Assembly: GCF_042408815.1 (NCBI RefSeq)
Contig: NZ_JBHOQR010000014.1
Coordinates: forward strand, 90,925 to 154,924
Source: Thermoflexus sp042408815
Lineage (GTDB): Bacteria > Chloroflexota > Anaerolineae > Thermoflexales > Thermoflexaceae
Direction: 5' to 3'
Length of the DNA: 64,000 bases
Shown here: positions 36,009 through 44,332 of the stretch, piece by piece
Numbering within the stretch: the first letter of the stretch is position 1
Layout: each line of letters begins with the position of its first letter
Notes under the pieces: model-generated
The model's input: only the letters and a program-made list of their open reading frames with translations
The model's database searches: none
What the model was told of the DNA's origin: nothing
Program-made: the position numbers and the translations under genes

Positions 36009-36286
36009 CCCCCATCCTCCCCAAACCGAGATTCCACCAGCGCCTTCAGAGCGGCCACGGCATCCGCTTCATCCGGCCCCTCCGCGACGATCTCAATGAC
36101 ATGGCCATGCTCCGCCCCCAGGGTGAGCACCGCTAGGATCGCCTTGGCGTTCACCGGTGGGGTCCCGCGGGTGACGTTCCGAACCGTGATGTTCGAACGA
36201 AACCGGGCGGCCGTCTGCACGAAAAGGGCCGCCGGACGCGCGTGCAGACCCACTGCGTTCGTTAACGTCAACGTAACCTGCTGCAT
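36005..36286 (-). CDS. ptsH: Phosphocarrier protein HPr
   Basis: A 93-residue HPr with the phosphorylated histidine His15 in GLHARPAALFV. The position of the regulatory serine (Ser46 of Gram-positive HPr) is alanine here (VNAKAIL), so it should not be controlled by HPr kinase. It lies between dhaM and ptsI and probably serves the DhaKLM chain. Confidence 0.95.
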   Translation of the reverse strand: MQQVTLTLTNAVGLHARPAALFVQTAARFRSNITVRNVTRGTPPVNAKAILAVLTLGAEHGHVIEIVAEGPDEADAVAALKALVESRFGEDGG

Positions 36287-36322
36287 CCCTCGCCTCAGGT
36301 CCCATGGATTCCAGGATGTTCT

Positions 36323-36727
36323 TCATCCCTGGGGCACCTTGGGCATCCGGCAGGCCTCGACCGCTGTGGCCTCGATCTCCGCCGCGGTTTTGCCGATGGA
36401 AGCCTCCACGGCAGCCACGATCGCCCCCTCCACCAGCGGCGCCTGGCTCAACCGGATGCGGGGGCGAACCTCCGGGGCCAGCATCTCGATCGCCATCTGG
36501 GCCCCCATCACCGCACTGCCCAGATCCATTAAAACCAGGACCTCATCAGCCCGAGCGAGGGCCATCTCCAGCGCCTGCCGGATCCGCTCCACATTGGTGC
36601 CCAGAGTGTGTTCATCCAGGCCCCCGGCCGCAAAGATCGGAACCCGACCTTGCACCATCTGCTCGGCCAGCTCTTTCACCCCCTCCGCCAGTTTGGCGCT
36701 ATGGGCGACGATCACCAGAGCAACCAT
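36323..36727 (-). CDS. dhaM: PTS-dependent dihydroxyacetone kinase, phosphoryl donor subunit DhaM
   Basis: A 134-residue EIIA-Man-like protein that accepts phosphate from HPr and gives it to DhaL. The active histidine is His9 in VIVAHSAKLAEG, and DEVLVLMDLGSAVMG is a family block. It has only the EIIA domain, with HPr and enzyme I as separate genes downstream, unlike the fused E. coli DhaM. Confidence 0.93.
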   Translation of the reverse strand: MVALVIVAHSAKLAEGVKELAEQMVQGRVPIFAAGGLDEHTLGTNVERIRQALEMALARADEVLVLMDLGSAVMGAQMAIEMLAPEVRPRIRLSQAPLVEGAIVAAVEASIGKTAAEIEATAVEACRMPKVPQG

Positions 36728-36736
36728 GCAGGCCTC

Positions 36737-37288
36737 TCACCGGGCAGAGGTTGCAGGGGCCGGCTCGCCGACCAGAGCGGCCACCAGCTCCCGGCAGAAG
36801 GCCGGGATGTCTGGAACCACACGGCCCCAGATCAGGTTGCCCTCCCGGAAAGCCGGCTCATCCACCCAGATGGCCCCCGCGTTGATCAGATCATCTTTGA
36901 TCCCCAGGCTTCCGGTCGCCCGATGCCCTCGCACAATGCCTGCGGAGATCCCCACCTGACCGCCGTGACAGATCATCGCCACGATCTTCCCCTGCTGATA
37001 GGCCTCCCGGACGAGGCGCAGGACCGCCTCATAGCGCCTCAGCTTGTCGGGCGCCCAGCCGCCCGGGATCACCACCGCATCGAAATCCGCGGCGGAAACC
37101 TGCTCGGCGGCCACATCTGCTTTCGCCGTGAGCCCTCCGCTCTTGCTGCGGACGACCTTCCCGGCCTCCAGCCCGACCACCGTGACAGAGGCCCCTTCCT
37201 CCTGAAGGCGCATCAGCGGGACCCAGAACTCCAGGTCTTCAAAGCCTTCCTCCACCAGGATCGCTACCTTCCGGCCATTCAACCGCAT
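36737..37288 (-). CDS. DJ-1/PfpI-family protein (deglycase or glyoxalase-like)
   Basis: A 183-residue DJ-1/PfpI protein with the nucleophile elbow MICHGGQ (cysteine near residue 103) and the glutamate in EEGFEDLEFWVP. Family members act as glyoxalase III, protein deglycase or intracellular protease. In this operon a role against methylglyoxal or dihydroxyacetone adducts is plausible but inferred. The ATG at 37288 follows AGGTGGAG, ten bases upstream of dhaM. Confidence 0.9.
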   Translation of the reverse strand: MRLNGRKVAILVEEGFEDLEFWVPLMRLQEEGASVTVVGLEAGKVVRSKSGGLTAKADVAAEQVSAADFDAVVIPGGWAPDKLRRYEAVLRLVREAYQQGKIVAMICHGGQVGISAGIVRGHRATGSLGIKDDLINAGAIWVDEPAFREGNLIWGRVVPDIPAFCRELVAALVGEPAPATSAR

Positions 37289-37373
37289 GGCCACTCCACC
37301 TCGCTGGAGAATCCATGGGCTCACTGCAGCCCAAAGGGCCACCGGGAGCTCGACGATGGACACCCTGCCCCCA

Positions 37374-38009
37374 TCAGCCCAACCGAGGCTCCTTCAGATC
37401 CCCAGACCGGCATGCCGGGCATTCCTCCACTTCCCAGATCCGTTCCAGGACCATCGCATCGATTTGCTCCGGCTGTCCCTCGCGAAAACCGACCGCCCCA
37501 CACCGGCAAGCATACCAGCCCGGTGGGACCCTTTCAAAAGAAAGGGCGGGCCCCAGATCGATCTCCTCCACCCCCATCCGCCAGCGGGCATTGGTGAAGA
37601 GGCGGCGGCAACCCGCAGCGCGAAGTTTACGGATATAGCAGGAGAAGGCAGTGCAATGCCGCATCAGGAGGACCGCCGTTTCCACTGGGGGAAAAGGCCA
37701 GGTTCTCGCGTCCGCCCAGACAACAGTCAACCGGTCCGAGAGCGAGAGGGGCTGCTCCCATCGCAGAGCCCCAGGGAGCATCCCCAGGGCGCGTATCCCC
37801 TGAGCCAGCAGGGCCCACTGGCGTTCCACCGCCACCACCGGGCACCCTTGCCCGGCCATCCGCAGCGCCAGCCGAAGATCCCCGGCCCCGATGTCCAGCA
37901 CCCGTTCCCCTGGCCTGAGCCGGGCCAGGATCCAAGCGTAAACTTCCTCCTCATAAGGAGCCCACAACAGCTCCCAATCGCGGATCAGGCGCCTCGGGAT
38001 CGAAGCCAC
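37374..38009 (-). CDS. SAM-dependent methyltransferase-like protein with cysteine-rich tail
   Basis: About 211 residues. The motif VLDIGAGDLRLALRMAGQGCPVVAVERQ is a class I methyltransferase SAM site, and DRLTVVWADART fits the next strand. The last 60 residues carry Cys-x-Cys (ACRCGAVG) and Cys-x2-Cys (ECPACRSGD), a possible zinc ribbon. The start must be a GTG (38009 or 38012) overlapping the end of the SdhD-like gene. I cannot name a substrate; it looks like an operon passenger or a regulator of this pathway. Confidence 0.6.
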   Translation of the reverse strand: MASIPRRLIRDWELLWAPYEEEVYAWILARLRPGERVLDIGAGDLRLALRMAGQGCPVVAVERQWALLAQGIRALGMLPGALRWEQPLSLSDRLTVVWADARTWPFPPVETAVLLMRHCTAFSCYIRKLRAAGCRRLFTNARWRMGVEEIDLGPALSFERVPPGWYACRCGAVGFREGQPEQIDAMVLERIWEVEECPACRSGDLKEPRLG

Positions 38010-38314
38010 CACGAGAGCCACACCCCATAGCCGATGATCAGGAGGCCAACCAGCGTGAGGCCTCGCTTCAGCCAGCGATCGGTTCCCGGCCCAATCCCCA
38101 GATCCAGGAGGATGGCCCGCACCCCCATCAGGGCATGGGCGGTGACCACCACCAGGAAGAGGATCTCCCAGGCGAACACAACGGGATGGGATAGATAGGC
38201 CACCACATCCCGATAGGTCCGCAGGCCGCCTTCCACCACAAAATGGTTGAAAACCATATGGAGCGTTAACAGGACCAGCAGCAACAACCCGGTGAACGCT
38301 TGCCAGATCCACAT
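37985..38314 (-). CDS. SdhD-like membrane anchor subunit
   Basis: A 109-residue protein with three membrane helices and conserved-looking histidines in LLTLHMVFNHF and VVTAHALMGVRAILLDLG, matching the hydrophobic anchor of succinate dehydrogenases that binds heme and quinone. It follows the SdhC-like gene after 160 bases with no gene between. With no sdhA here and glpA upstream, it probably anchors a glycerol-3-phosphate dehydrogenase. Confidence 0.75.
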   Translation of the reverse strand: MWIWQAFTGLLLLVLLTLHMVFNHFVVEGGLRTYRDVVAYLSHPVVFAWEILFLVVVTAHALMGVRAILLDLGIGPGTDRWLKRGLTLVGLLIIGYGVWLSWWLRSRGA

Positions 38315-38474
38315 CTGAAGGCCCCTGAAATAGAGAATCCGGACCTCCCGGAGAGCGAGCTCCTCCCCCTTTCCTTCGCTGAAGCTAATGAGAAGGATCG
38401 AGGCTCCGGGAAAGCCCCCTCCGAAACGATCCCGCCGCCGAACAGGGAAAGCGCCGGACGTCTGGCAGGCCCCC

Positions 38475-38864
38475 TCAGCCGGCGATCGTGAAAATGGCGT
38501 ATCCGGCGATCACGGTCATCAGCAGGGTCAGGGCGACCACTCCCCAGAACAGCCGGGCCTGATAAGGCACGCCGATCCCCAGACCCAGCATGGTTACCCG
38601 AACCCCGTTTAGCCCGTGATACAGGATCCCCATGATCAGAAGAATATCCAGCGCCAGAAAGAGCGGAGACTTCGCCATCGCGATGAAAGCATCCCAGGCC
38701 TCCGGCCCCTGGGCGAGCAACCGCAACACATACAAATGGAGGAACAGGTAAATCACCAGCCCGATGCCCGTTAGGCGCATGAGCAGGAAGGCCAGCCCGC
38801 CCTCCCGGCGGCCCCGCATATCGATCCATCCGCTGGCGCGCTTCCAGCGCGGCGCTTCCTTCAT
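38475..38864 (-). CDS. SdhC-like cytochrome b556 subunit
   Basis: A 129-residue protein with three membrane helices. The block RREGGLAFLLMRLTGIGLVIYLFLHLYVLRLL is typical of the cytochrome b subunit of succinate dehydrogenase, with a heme-ligand histidine there and another in GILYHGLNGVRV. The ATG at 38864 overlaps the SdhB-like stop by four bases and has GGGAGGTGGG upstream. Confidence 0.85.
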   Translation of the reverse strand: MKEAPRWKRASGWIDMRGRREGGLAFLLMRLTGIGLVIYLFLHLYVLRLLAQGPEAWDAFIAMAKSPLFLALDILLIMGILYHGLNGVRVTMLGLGIGVPYQARLFWGVVALTLLMTVIAGYAIFTIAG

Positions 38865-39580
38865 CGCCCACCTCCCATCCAGCGCCGGAGCTTCTCCCCG
38901 ATCAGGCGACGGCGCAAGCGCCCGATCGCGGAGGCCGGATCCACATTCGAGGGGCAAACCGCCGTGCATTCCATCGCGGAGTGACAGCGCCAAGCCCCAT
39001 GGGGATCGTCGGCCAGCGTTAGCAGCCGGGCGGCGTCCTCGCCGCGGGGCTCCGCCAGCATTCGCTCAATAGCAGCCAGGGTCGCCGGCCCCAAGTAAGC
39101 CCCATCGGCTGCCATCACCGGACACGCCGAGAGACACAGTCCGCATTCGATGCAGTCCTCAAATCGGGTGATCCGCTCGATCCCTTCCGGCAACGGGCGG
39201 TCCGCGGTCAGCTCATCATGGCGGAGGATGACGAATCCCACCTCTGCCATCCGGCGCATCATGGGCGAAACATCCACGAGCAGATCGCCCAGCCAGGGGA
39301 AATGCCGCAATGGCTCCACCTGAATCGGCTGGTCTGGGGAGAACTCATGGAGTGGGGTGATGCACATGAGGCGCTCACGACCGTTCACCCGCACCCCACA
39401 TGCGCCGCATGAAGCATGATGACAGGCGTGCCGGAAGAGCAGGGCGCGATCCTGCTCCGCCCAGATCTTCTCCACCGCGTCAATGAGATAGCTTCCTGCC
39501 GGAAGCTCCACCCGATAGGTTTCCAGACGAGGGGAACTTCCCGGACGTCCTCGGAGCAGACGCAGCTGCCATGTGGGCAT
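38861..39580 (-). CDS. SdhB/FrdB-type iron-sulfur subunit, next to glpA
   Basis: A 239-residue iron-sulfur protein with all three cluster sites of succinate dehydrogenase B: [2Fe-2S] cysteines in HACHHASCGACGV and RLMC, [4Fe-4S] in CIECGLCLSACPV, and [3Fe-4S] in CHSAMECTAVCPSNVDP. It is unlike GlpC, which has cysteine-rich CCG domains. No sdhA lies beside it; the only flavoprotein is GlpA, 120 bases upstream. The ATG at 39580 has GGAGG upstream; 39598 is an alternative. Confidence 0.9.
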   Translation of the reverse strand: MPTWQLRLLRGRPGSSPRLETYRVELPAGSYLIDAVEKIWAEQDRALLFRHACHHASCGACGVRVNGRERLMCITPLHEFSPDQPIQVEPLRHFPWLGDLLVDVSPMMRRMAEVGFVILRHDELTADRPLPEGIERITRFEDCIECGLCLSACPVMAADGAYLGPATLAAIERMLAEPRGEDAARLLTLADDPHGAWRCHSAMECTAVCPSNVDPASAIGRLRRRLIGEKLRRWMGGGR

Positions 39581-39699
39581 TCGCGGGTTCCTCCGCATAC
39601 GGAATCCGATCTGCGCTGTCCGGCTTCGATGGAGAAGGCAAGATGGCCCTTCAGGCCATTGGGAAGGAAAAACTCCCTGGGGACGGGCCGGCCCAGCCC

Positions 39700-40860
39700 C
39701 TATTCGAAGAACGCCCGATAAGAAAGCAGGGGCACCTCACGGGTCCGGCACGGGATTTCCAGCCCCAGCTTGGCGCACACCACATCGACCGCTTTCTCTG
39801 CCATCGCCCGCGCGGTGGTCATCTTCCCCCCCGTGATGGTCACGAAACCTTCCACCCCGTCGGCCGCGTGATCGAAGCACTCAAAGGTGCGGGAAAGCTC
39901 CCGCCCATCCACAGCCATCCCCCGCCGTCCCACCAATGGCCGGGCCACAGCGAAGATCCCCCGGATCCCTCCCTGGGTGTAGCCGGGGATGAAGCGCTCC
40001 GCCCGATCCAGCAGCAGGCGCACATGGTCCTCTGGGATCGGGATGAAATCCGGATCCTCCACCCGCCATGAGGTAGTCCCAATGATGGCGGTGCGACGCT
40101 GGGGGACAATGATATCTCCATCGCCGGGCATGTTCAGACGATTGATCACCATGCGGCTCCATCGCCGACCCACCGAAATCATCACGCCCGCGGTGGGCAC
40201 CACCGGGACATCCACCCCGGCCATGGCGGCGATCTTTCCGGACCACGGCCCAGCGGCGTTCACCACGATATCGCCCCCGATCACCCGCTCCTCCCCCGTT
40301 CGGCGATCCCGCACCCGAACGCCCGCCACCGTCTGACCATGAAAAACGAAATCCACCACTTCTGTATATGTGAAAACCGTGGCGCCGTGGCGTTTGGCCG
40401 TCGCCAGGAAGGAGAGACAGAACCGGAACGGCTCAAAGACCCCATCTGGGACCTGGACAGCCGCCAGGATGTCCGGGTTGAGACAGGGCTCCATGGCCAG
40501 GGCCTGCTTCACGGGGATCTCCCGGGTGGGGATGCCGCACTCCTCGCAGGCGGCCAGGAACCGCTCCTTCAGCGAGAGGTCCCGCTCATCCAGGGCGACA
40601 AACAGGCCATCGTTGAGCTCCAGGGCCTCCGGCATGATGCGCCGCAGGATCATGTTCTCCTCGATGCACTCCCGGGCCGACTCTGGATCCCGCATCGCAT
40701 ACCGTGCCCCGGAGTGCAACAAACAGTGGTTCCGCCCCGAGGTCCCCGAGGCGACCTCGCCCCGCTCCACCACCGTCACCCGGAATCCCCGCAGGGCCAG
40801 GTCGTGCGCGACGGCCGCTCCCGTCGACCCCGCGCCGATCACGATCACGTGGTGAGACAT
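39700..40860 (-). CDS. glpA: Glycerol-3-phosphate dehydrogenase flavoprotein, short GlpA type
   Basis: A 386-residue FAD enzyme that oxidises glycerol 3-phosphate to dihydroxyacetone phosphate. The FAD site is VIVIGAGSTGAAVAHDLALRG, followed by GTSGRNHCLLHSGARYAMRDPESARECIEEN, VVNAAGPWSGKIA and VTITGGKMTTARAMAEKAVD, closely like E. coli GlpA. It stops just where GlpA continues into its cysteine-rich BFD-like [2Fe-2S] domain, which is missing. An SdhB-like protein follows and may replace that electron path. The start may be the ATG at 40860 or the GTG at 40863 (AGGAGG upstream). Confidence 0.88.
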   Translation of the reverse strand: MSHHVIVIGAGSTGAAVAHDLALRGFRVTVVERGEVASGTSGRNHCLLHSGARYAMRDPESARECIEENMILRRIMPEALELNDGLFVALDERDLSLKERFLAACEECGIPTREIPVKQALAMEPCLNPDILAAVQVPDGVFEPFRFCLSFLATAKRHGATVFTYTEVVDFVFHGQTVAGVRVRDRRTGEERVIGGDIVVNAAGPWSGKIAAMAGVDVPVVPTAGVMISVGRRWSRMVINRLNMPGDGDIIVPQRRTAIIGTTSWRVEDPDFIPIPEDHVRLLLDRAERFIPGYTQGGIRGIFAVARPLVGRRGMAVDGRELSRTFECFDHAADGVEGFVTITGGKMTTARAMAEKAVDVVCAKLGLEIPCRTREVPLLSYRAFFE

Positions 40861-40885
40861 CACAGGGATCTTCCTCCTGCAGAGG

Positions 40886-40920
40886 CGCGTTCGGGCGGGC
40901 TCAGGGCCCGCCCGAACGCG
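40886..40920 (-). terminator. Intercistronic stem-loop without U-tract (glpK/glpA)
   Basis: A perfect 15-bp GC-rich stem (40886-40900 with 40906-40920) and 5-base loop lies after glpK and just before the glpA ribosome site. No U-run follows. It may lower readthrough or protect the upstream message. Confidence 0.65.
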
Positions 40921-40962
40921 GAACGCACGGGCTGGACTTCGAAAGCTCCAGGCGCCCCCGCT

Positions 40963-42477
40963 TCAGAGCTCCACCCAGCCGAAGGAGCGCTCGACCGCTT
41001 TCTTCCACCCCGCGTAGAGCTTCTCCCGAGTCTCCGGATCCATCTTCGGCAGCCAGCGCTTGTCCTCTTTCCAATACCGGCGGATCTGCTCGGGCCCGCT
41101 CCAGAAGCCCACGGCCATCCCGGCGGCGTAGGCCGCGCCCAGGGAGGTCGTCTCCGCGATCACCGGCCGGACCACCGGCACGCCCAGGATGTCGGCCTGG
41201 AATTGCATCAGCAACTCATTGTAGACCATCCCGCCGTCCACGCGGAGCTCGGCCAGTTGGATCCCGGAATCCGCATACATGGCGTCGAACACATCCCGGG
41301 TCTGATAGGCCGTAGCCTCCAGGACCGCGCGGGCAAGGTGGCCCTTGTTGATGTAGCGAGTGAGGCCAACGATCACCCCCCGGGCGTCCAGCCGCCAGTA
41401 AGGGGCGAAAGCACCGGAGAAGAAGGGGACAAAGTAGATTCCGCCGTTATCCTCCACCGTCCGCGCCAGATCCTCGATCTCCGCCGAGCGGGAGATCAGG
41501 CCCAGATTGTCCCGCATCCACTGAACCAGAGCGCCCGTGATCGCGATCGAGCCCTCCAGCGCGTAGATACAGGGCCCTTTGCCGAACTGATAGGCCACCG
41601 TAGTGAGCAAACCGCTCTTGGAGGGAACAATATTCGTGCCGGTGTTCAGGAGCAGGAAACAGCCAGTGCCGTAGGTGTTCTTGGCCATCCCCACCTCCAG
41701 CCCGGCCTGGCCGACCAGAGCGGCCTGCTGATCGCCCAGGTCCCCACACACCGGCACCTCCGCCCCGAGGAGGCTGCCCTTCGGGGTCTTCCCGTAAAGA
41801 TCTGGATCGGAGGAGGGACGGATCTGGGGGAGCATCTGGCGTGGGATGCGGTGGATCTTGAGGATGTCAGCGTCCCAGTCCAGCGTGCGCAGGTTCATCA
41901 GCATGGTGCGGCTGGCGTTGGAGACATCGGTGACGTGGGCGCCACCCTCTGGCCCGCCGGTCAGCCACCAGATCAGCCAGGTGTCGATGTTGCCGAAGAG
42001 AGCCTCGCCCTTTTCCGCATCCTCCCGCACCCCGGGGACGTTATCCAGGATCCACTGGAGCTTGGGGCCGGAGAAGTAGGTGGCGATGGGGAGACCCGTC
42101 TTCTCCCGATACATCGCCTCGTAGCCCTCACGCTGGAGCTGGGCGCAGATCGGGGCGGTGCGGGTATCCTGCCAGACGATGGCGTTGTAATACGGCTTGC
42201 CGGTGCGCTTATTCCAGACAATGGTGGTCTCCCGCTGGTTGGTCACCCCAATGGCGGCGATGTCCGCCCCGGTGATCCCCGCCTTGGCCAAGGCGTTCTT
42301 CACCACCTCCTGAGTCCGCTCCCAAATCTCCACCGGATTGTGCTCCACCCAGCCGGGCTGCGGGTAGATCTGCTCGTGCTCCTTCTGATCCCACGCGACC
42401 ACGTTGCTCTCATGATCGAAGATCATGGCCCGGGTGCTGGTAGTCCCCTGATCAATCGCCATCACGTACTTCGCCAT
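40963..42477 (-). CDS. glpK: Glycerol kinase
   Basis: A 504-residue FGGY-family kinase that makes glycerol 3-phosphate. Visible are AIDQGTTSTRAMIFD at the ATP site, NQRETTIVWNKRTGKPYYNAIVWQDTRT, GDLGDQQAALVGQ and NTYGTGCFLLLNTG. The ATG at 42477 fits the AGGAGG site seven bases upstream; the frame is open to 42540. It lies between dhaL and glpA. Confidence 0.97.
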   Translation of the reverse strand: MAKYVMAIDQGTTSTRAMIFDHESNVVAWDQKEHEQIYPQPGWVEHNPVEIWERTQEVVKNALAKAGITGADIAAIGVTNQRETTIVWNKRTGKPYYNAIVWQDTRTAPICAQLQREGYEAMYREKTGLPIATYFSGPKLQWILDNVPGVREDAEKGEALFGNIDTWLIWWLTGGPEGGAHVTDVSNASRTMLMNLRTLDWDADILKIHRIPRQMLPQIRPSSDPDLYGKTPKGSLLGAEVPVCGDLGDQQAALVGQAGLEVGMAKNTYGTGCFLLLNTGTNIVPSKSGLLTTVAYQFGKGPCIYALEGSIAITGALVQWMRDNLGLISRSAEIEDLARTVEDNGGIYFVPFFSGAFAPYWRLDARGVIVGLTRYINKGHLARAVLEATAYQTRDVFDAMYADSGIQLAELRVDGGMVYNELLMQFQADILGVPVVRPVIAETTSLGAAYAAGMAVGFWSGPEQIRRYWKEDKRWLPKMDPETREKLYAGWKKAVERSFGWVEL

Positions 42478-42521
42478 GGCCATCCCTCCTGATCCTTGTT
42501 TAAGGGGAAAGCCTTCTCCGA

Positions 42522-43160
42522 TCATGTCGCATTGGCCCATGTGTCAGCGGCCGCTTTCAGGATGAGATAGGAGGAGGTAGCCCCCGGATCCTGGTGTCCA
42601 GCAGAACGCTCCCCGAGATAGCTGGCCCGCCCCTTGCGGGCCACCATAGGGATGGTGGCCTTCATGCCCTGCTCCGCCGCCTCGGCCATCCGTTGGAGCG
42701 CCTTCCCAAACGAGTCGCCGTTGCGGATAGCCTCCTGGAAGGCCTCCAGGGCCGGCAGCAGGGCGTCGACCATCGTCTTATCGCCCGGGCGGGCCTGACC
42801 GCGGGCGATCACTCCCTGAAGGCCCGCCTGCAGGGCCTCGGCCCAATCCTCCGGGGTCAGCATGAGCTTATTGGCGGTCTTCACGCCTAACTGTAGGAAG
42901 AACGTGCCATAAAGCGGCCCACCGGCCCCGCCCACCGTGGCCACGAGGGTCATTCCCAGGGTCTTGAGGATGGTCCCAATGTCCTTATCCGCCACGGAGG
43001 GCAGCTTGGCCATGAAGGCCTTGAATCCACGATCCATATTGACGCCATGATCGGCATCGCCGATGGCGGCATCCAGCTGCGTGAGATCATCCCGATGCTC
43101 CTCCAGCACCGCAGCGCAACGCTCCAGCCAGGCCACCACATCATCCCGCGTCACCGGCAT
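42522..43160 (-). CDS. dhaL: Dihydroxyacetone kinase subunit DhaL (ADP-binding)
   Basis: A 212-residue helical-barrel protein that carries ADP and passes phosphate from DhaM to dihydroxyacetone on DhaK. The magnesium-binding aspartates are in LDAAIGDADHGVNMDRGF, and the nucleotide pocket blocks GGAGGPLYGTFF and GRASYLGERSAGHQDPGATS are intact. Confidence 0.96.
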   Translation of the reverse strand: MPVTRDDVVAWLERCAAVLEEHRDDLTQLDAAIGDADHGVNMDRGFKAFMAKLPSVADKDIGTILKTLGMTLVATVGGAGGPLYGTFFLQLGVKTANKLMLTPEDWAEALQAGLQGVIARGQARPGDKTMVDALLPALEAFQEAIRNGDSFGKALQRMAEAAEQGMKATIPMVARKGRASYLGERSAGHQDPGATSSYLILKAAADTWANAT

Positions 43161-43201
43161 CGTCCAGGCACCTCCATTTGATGGGTTGGATCATCGGGAA
43201 G

Positions 43202-43232
43202 GGGAGGTGGCGGCTGCCCGCCGCCACCTCCC
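43202..43232 (-). terminator. Intercistronic stem-loop without U-tract (dhaK/dhaL)
   Basis: A perfect 13-bp stem (43202-43214 with 43220-43232) with a 5-base loop just after the dhaK stop. No U-run follows. Confidence 0.6.
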
Positions 43233-43238
43233 GAACGC

Positions 43239-44240
43239 TCACATCCCCCAGCGCAGCGCCGGGGTCTTGACCGGATGATCCCACAGCTCCAGCATCTCAT
43301 CATCCGCCCGGAGCAGGGTAATAGAAGTCCCGGCCATCTCCAGGGAGGTGATATAGGCCCCCACCAGATTGCGGACGATCTGGATTCCGGACTTCTCGCA
43401 GATCTCCGCGACCTTGCGGTAGACGATATAGAGCTCGCTCAAGGGGGTGCCGCCCATCGAGTTCACCATGCAGATCACCCGATCGCCCGCCTTGAAGGGG
43501 AGGTCCTTCAGGATGGGCTCCATCAACCGCTCCACGATCTCATCAGCCTGCTTCAAGGGCTCACGATAACGGCCGGGCTCCCCGTGGATACCGATGCCGA
43601 TCTCCATCTCGTCCTCGCCCAGCTCGAAGGTCGGCTTGCCCACATGGGGCACCGTGCATGAAGTCAGGGCCATCCCCATCGAGCGACCGTTCTCCGCCAC
43701 TCGGCGGCCCAGGGCGGCCAGGCGCTGGAGATCGTAGCCGCGCTCGGCGGCCGCCCCCAGGATCTTCTCCGCCAACACCGTGGTGCCCGTCCCCCGGCGG
43801 CCCTGGGAGTAAAGGCTGCTCTCCACCGCCACGTCGTCGGCGATCAGCACGCTCTCCACCTGGAAGCCCTCGCCCCGCAGGAGATCCGCTGCCATATCGA
43901 AGTTCATCACGTCCCCGGCGTAGTTCTTCACGATCATCAGGATCCCAGCGCCCCCGTGGACGGCTTTGGCCGCTTCATACATCTGGTCGGGGGTAGGGGA
44001 GGTGAACACCGCGCCCGGGCAGGCCGCATCCAGCATCCCATAGCCCACAAAGCCCACGTGCATCGGCTCATGGCCGCTGCCGCCGCCCGAGATCACTGCC
44101 ACCTTCCCGGGCCGGGGGGCATCGGCGCGGTAAACGAAATTGGGATTGAAGTGCACTTTGATCAGATCCGAATGGGCCTTAGCCATCCCCTCAAGCGCTT
44201 CCGGGACCACATTCATTGGATCGTTAATTAATTTCTTCAT
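43239..44240 (-). CDS. dhaK: Dihydroxyacetone kinase subunit DhaK (substrate-binding)
   Basis: A 333-residue DhaK that binds dihydroxyacetone covalently through a histidine. Family blocks are VAVISGGGSGHEPMHVGFVGYGMLDAACPG, NYAGDVMNFDMA, RRGTGTTVLAEKILGAAAE and MEIGIGIHGEPG with the histidine. The ATG at 44240 has GGAGG upstream; its initiation region is duplicated (see repeat at 44233-44270). Confidence 0.96.
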   Translation of the reverse strand: MKKLINDPMNVVPEALEGMAKAHSDLIKVHFNPNFVYRADAPRPGKVAVISGGGSGHEPMHVGFVGYGMLDAACPGAVFTSPTPDQMYEAAKAVHGGAGILMIVKNYAGDVMNFDMAADLLRGEGFQVESVLIADDVAVESSLYSQGRRGTGTTVLAEKILGAAAERGYDLQRLAALGRRVAENGRSMGMALTSCTVPHVGKPTFELGEDEMEIGIGIHGEPGRYREPLKQADEIVERLMEPILKDLPFKAGDRVICMVNSMGGTPLSELYIVYRKVAEICEKSGIQIVRNLVGAYITSLEMAGTSITLLRADDEMLELWDHPVKTPALRWGM

Positions 44241-44270
44241 GATCACCCTCCTTCTTCATGATCACCCTCC
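44233..44270 (-). repeat. Tandem 19-bp repeat duplicating the dhaK ribosome site and start
   Basis: Bases 44233-44251 and 44252-44270 are identical 19-mers. Each carries, on the minus strand, a GGAGGGTGATC ribosome site and an ATG. The upstream ATG (44259-44257) opens an 11-codon frame, MKKEGDHEEIN, that runs out of frame over the dhaK start and stops at a TAA inside codon 5-6 of dhaK. Confidence 0.85.
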
Positions 44271-44290
44271 TTGGCGATCCGCGGGGAACC

Positions 44291-44319
44291 GGTGGGGGAG
44301 GCGGGTCGCCTTCCCCACC
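44291..44319 (-). terminator. Intercistronic stem-loop without U-tract (glpF/dhaK)
   Basis: A 12-bp stem (44291-44302 with 44308-44319, one mismatch) with a 5-base loop just after the glpF stop. No U-run follows. Confidence 0.5.
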
Positions 44320-44332
44320 GACCCCATGGCCT

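Noticed and set aside
39700..40860. Glycine oxidase or other DadA-type oxidase instead of GlpA
   Set aside because: The HSGARYAMRDPESARECIEEN block and the C-terminal TITGGKMTTARAMAE block match GlpA specifically, and the gene sits beside glpK and glpF.
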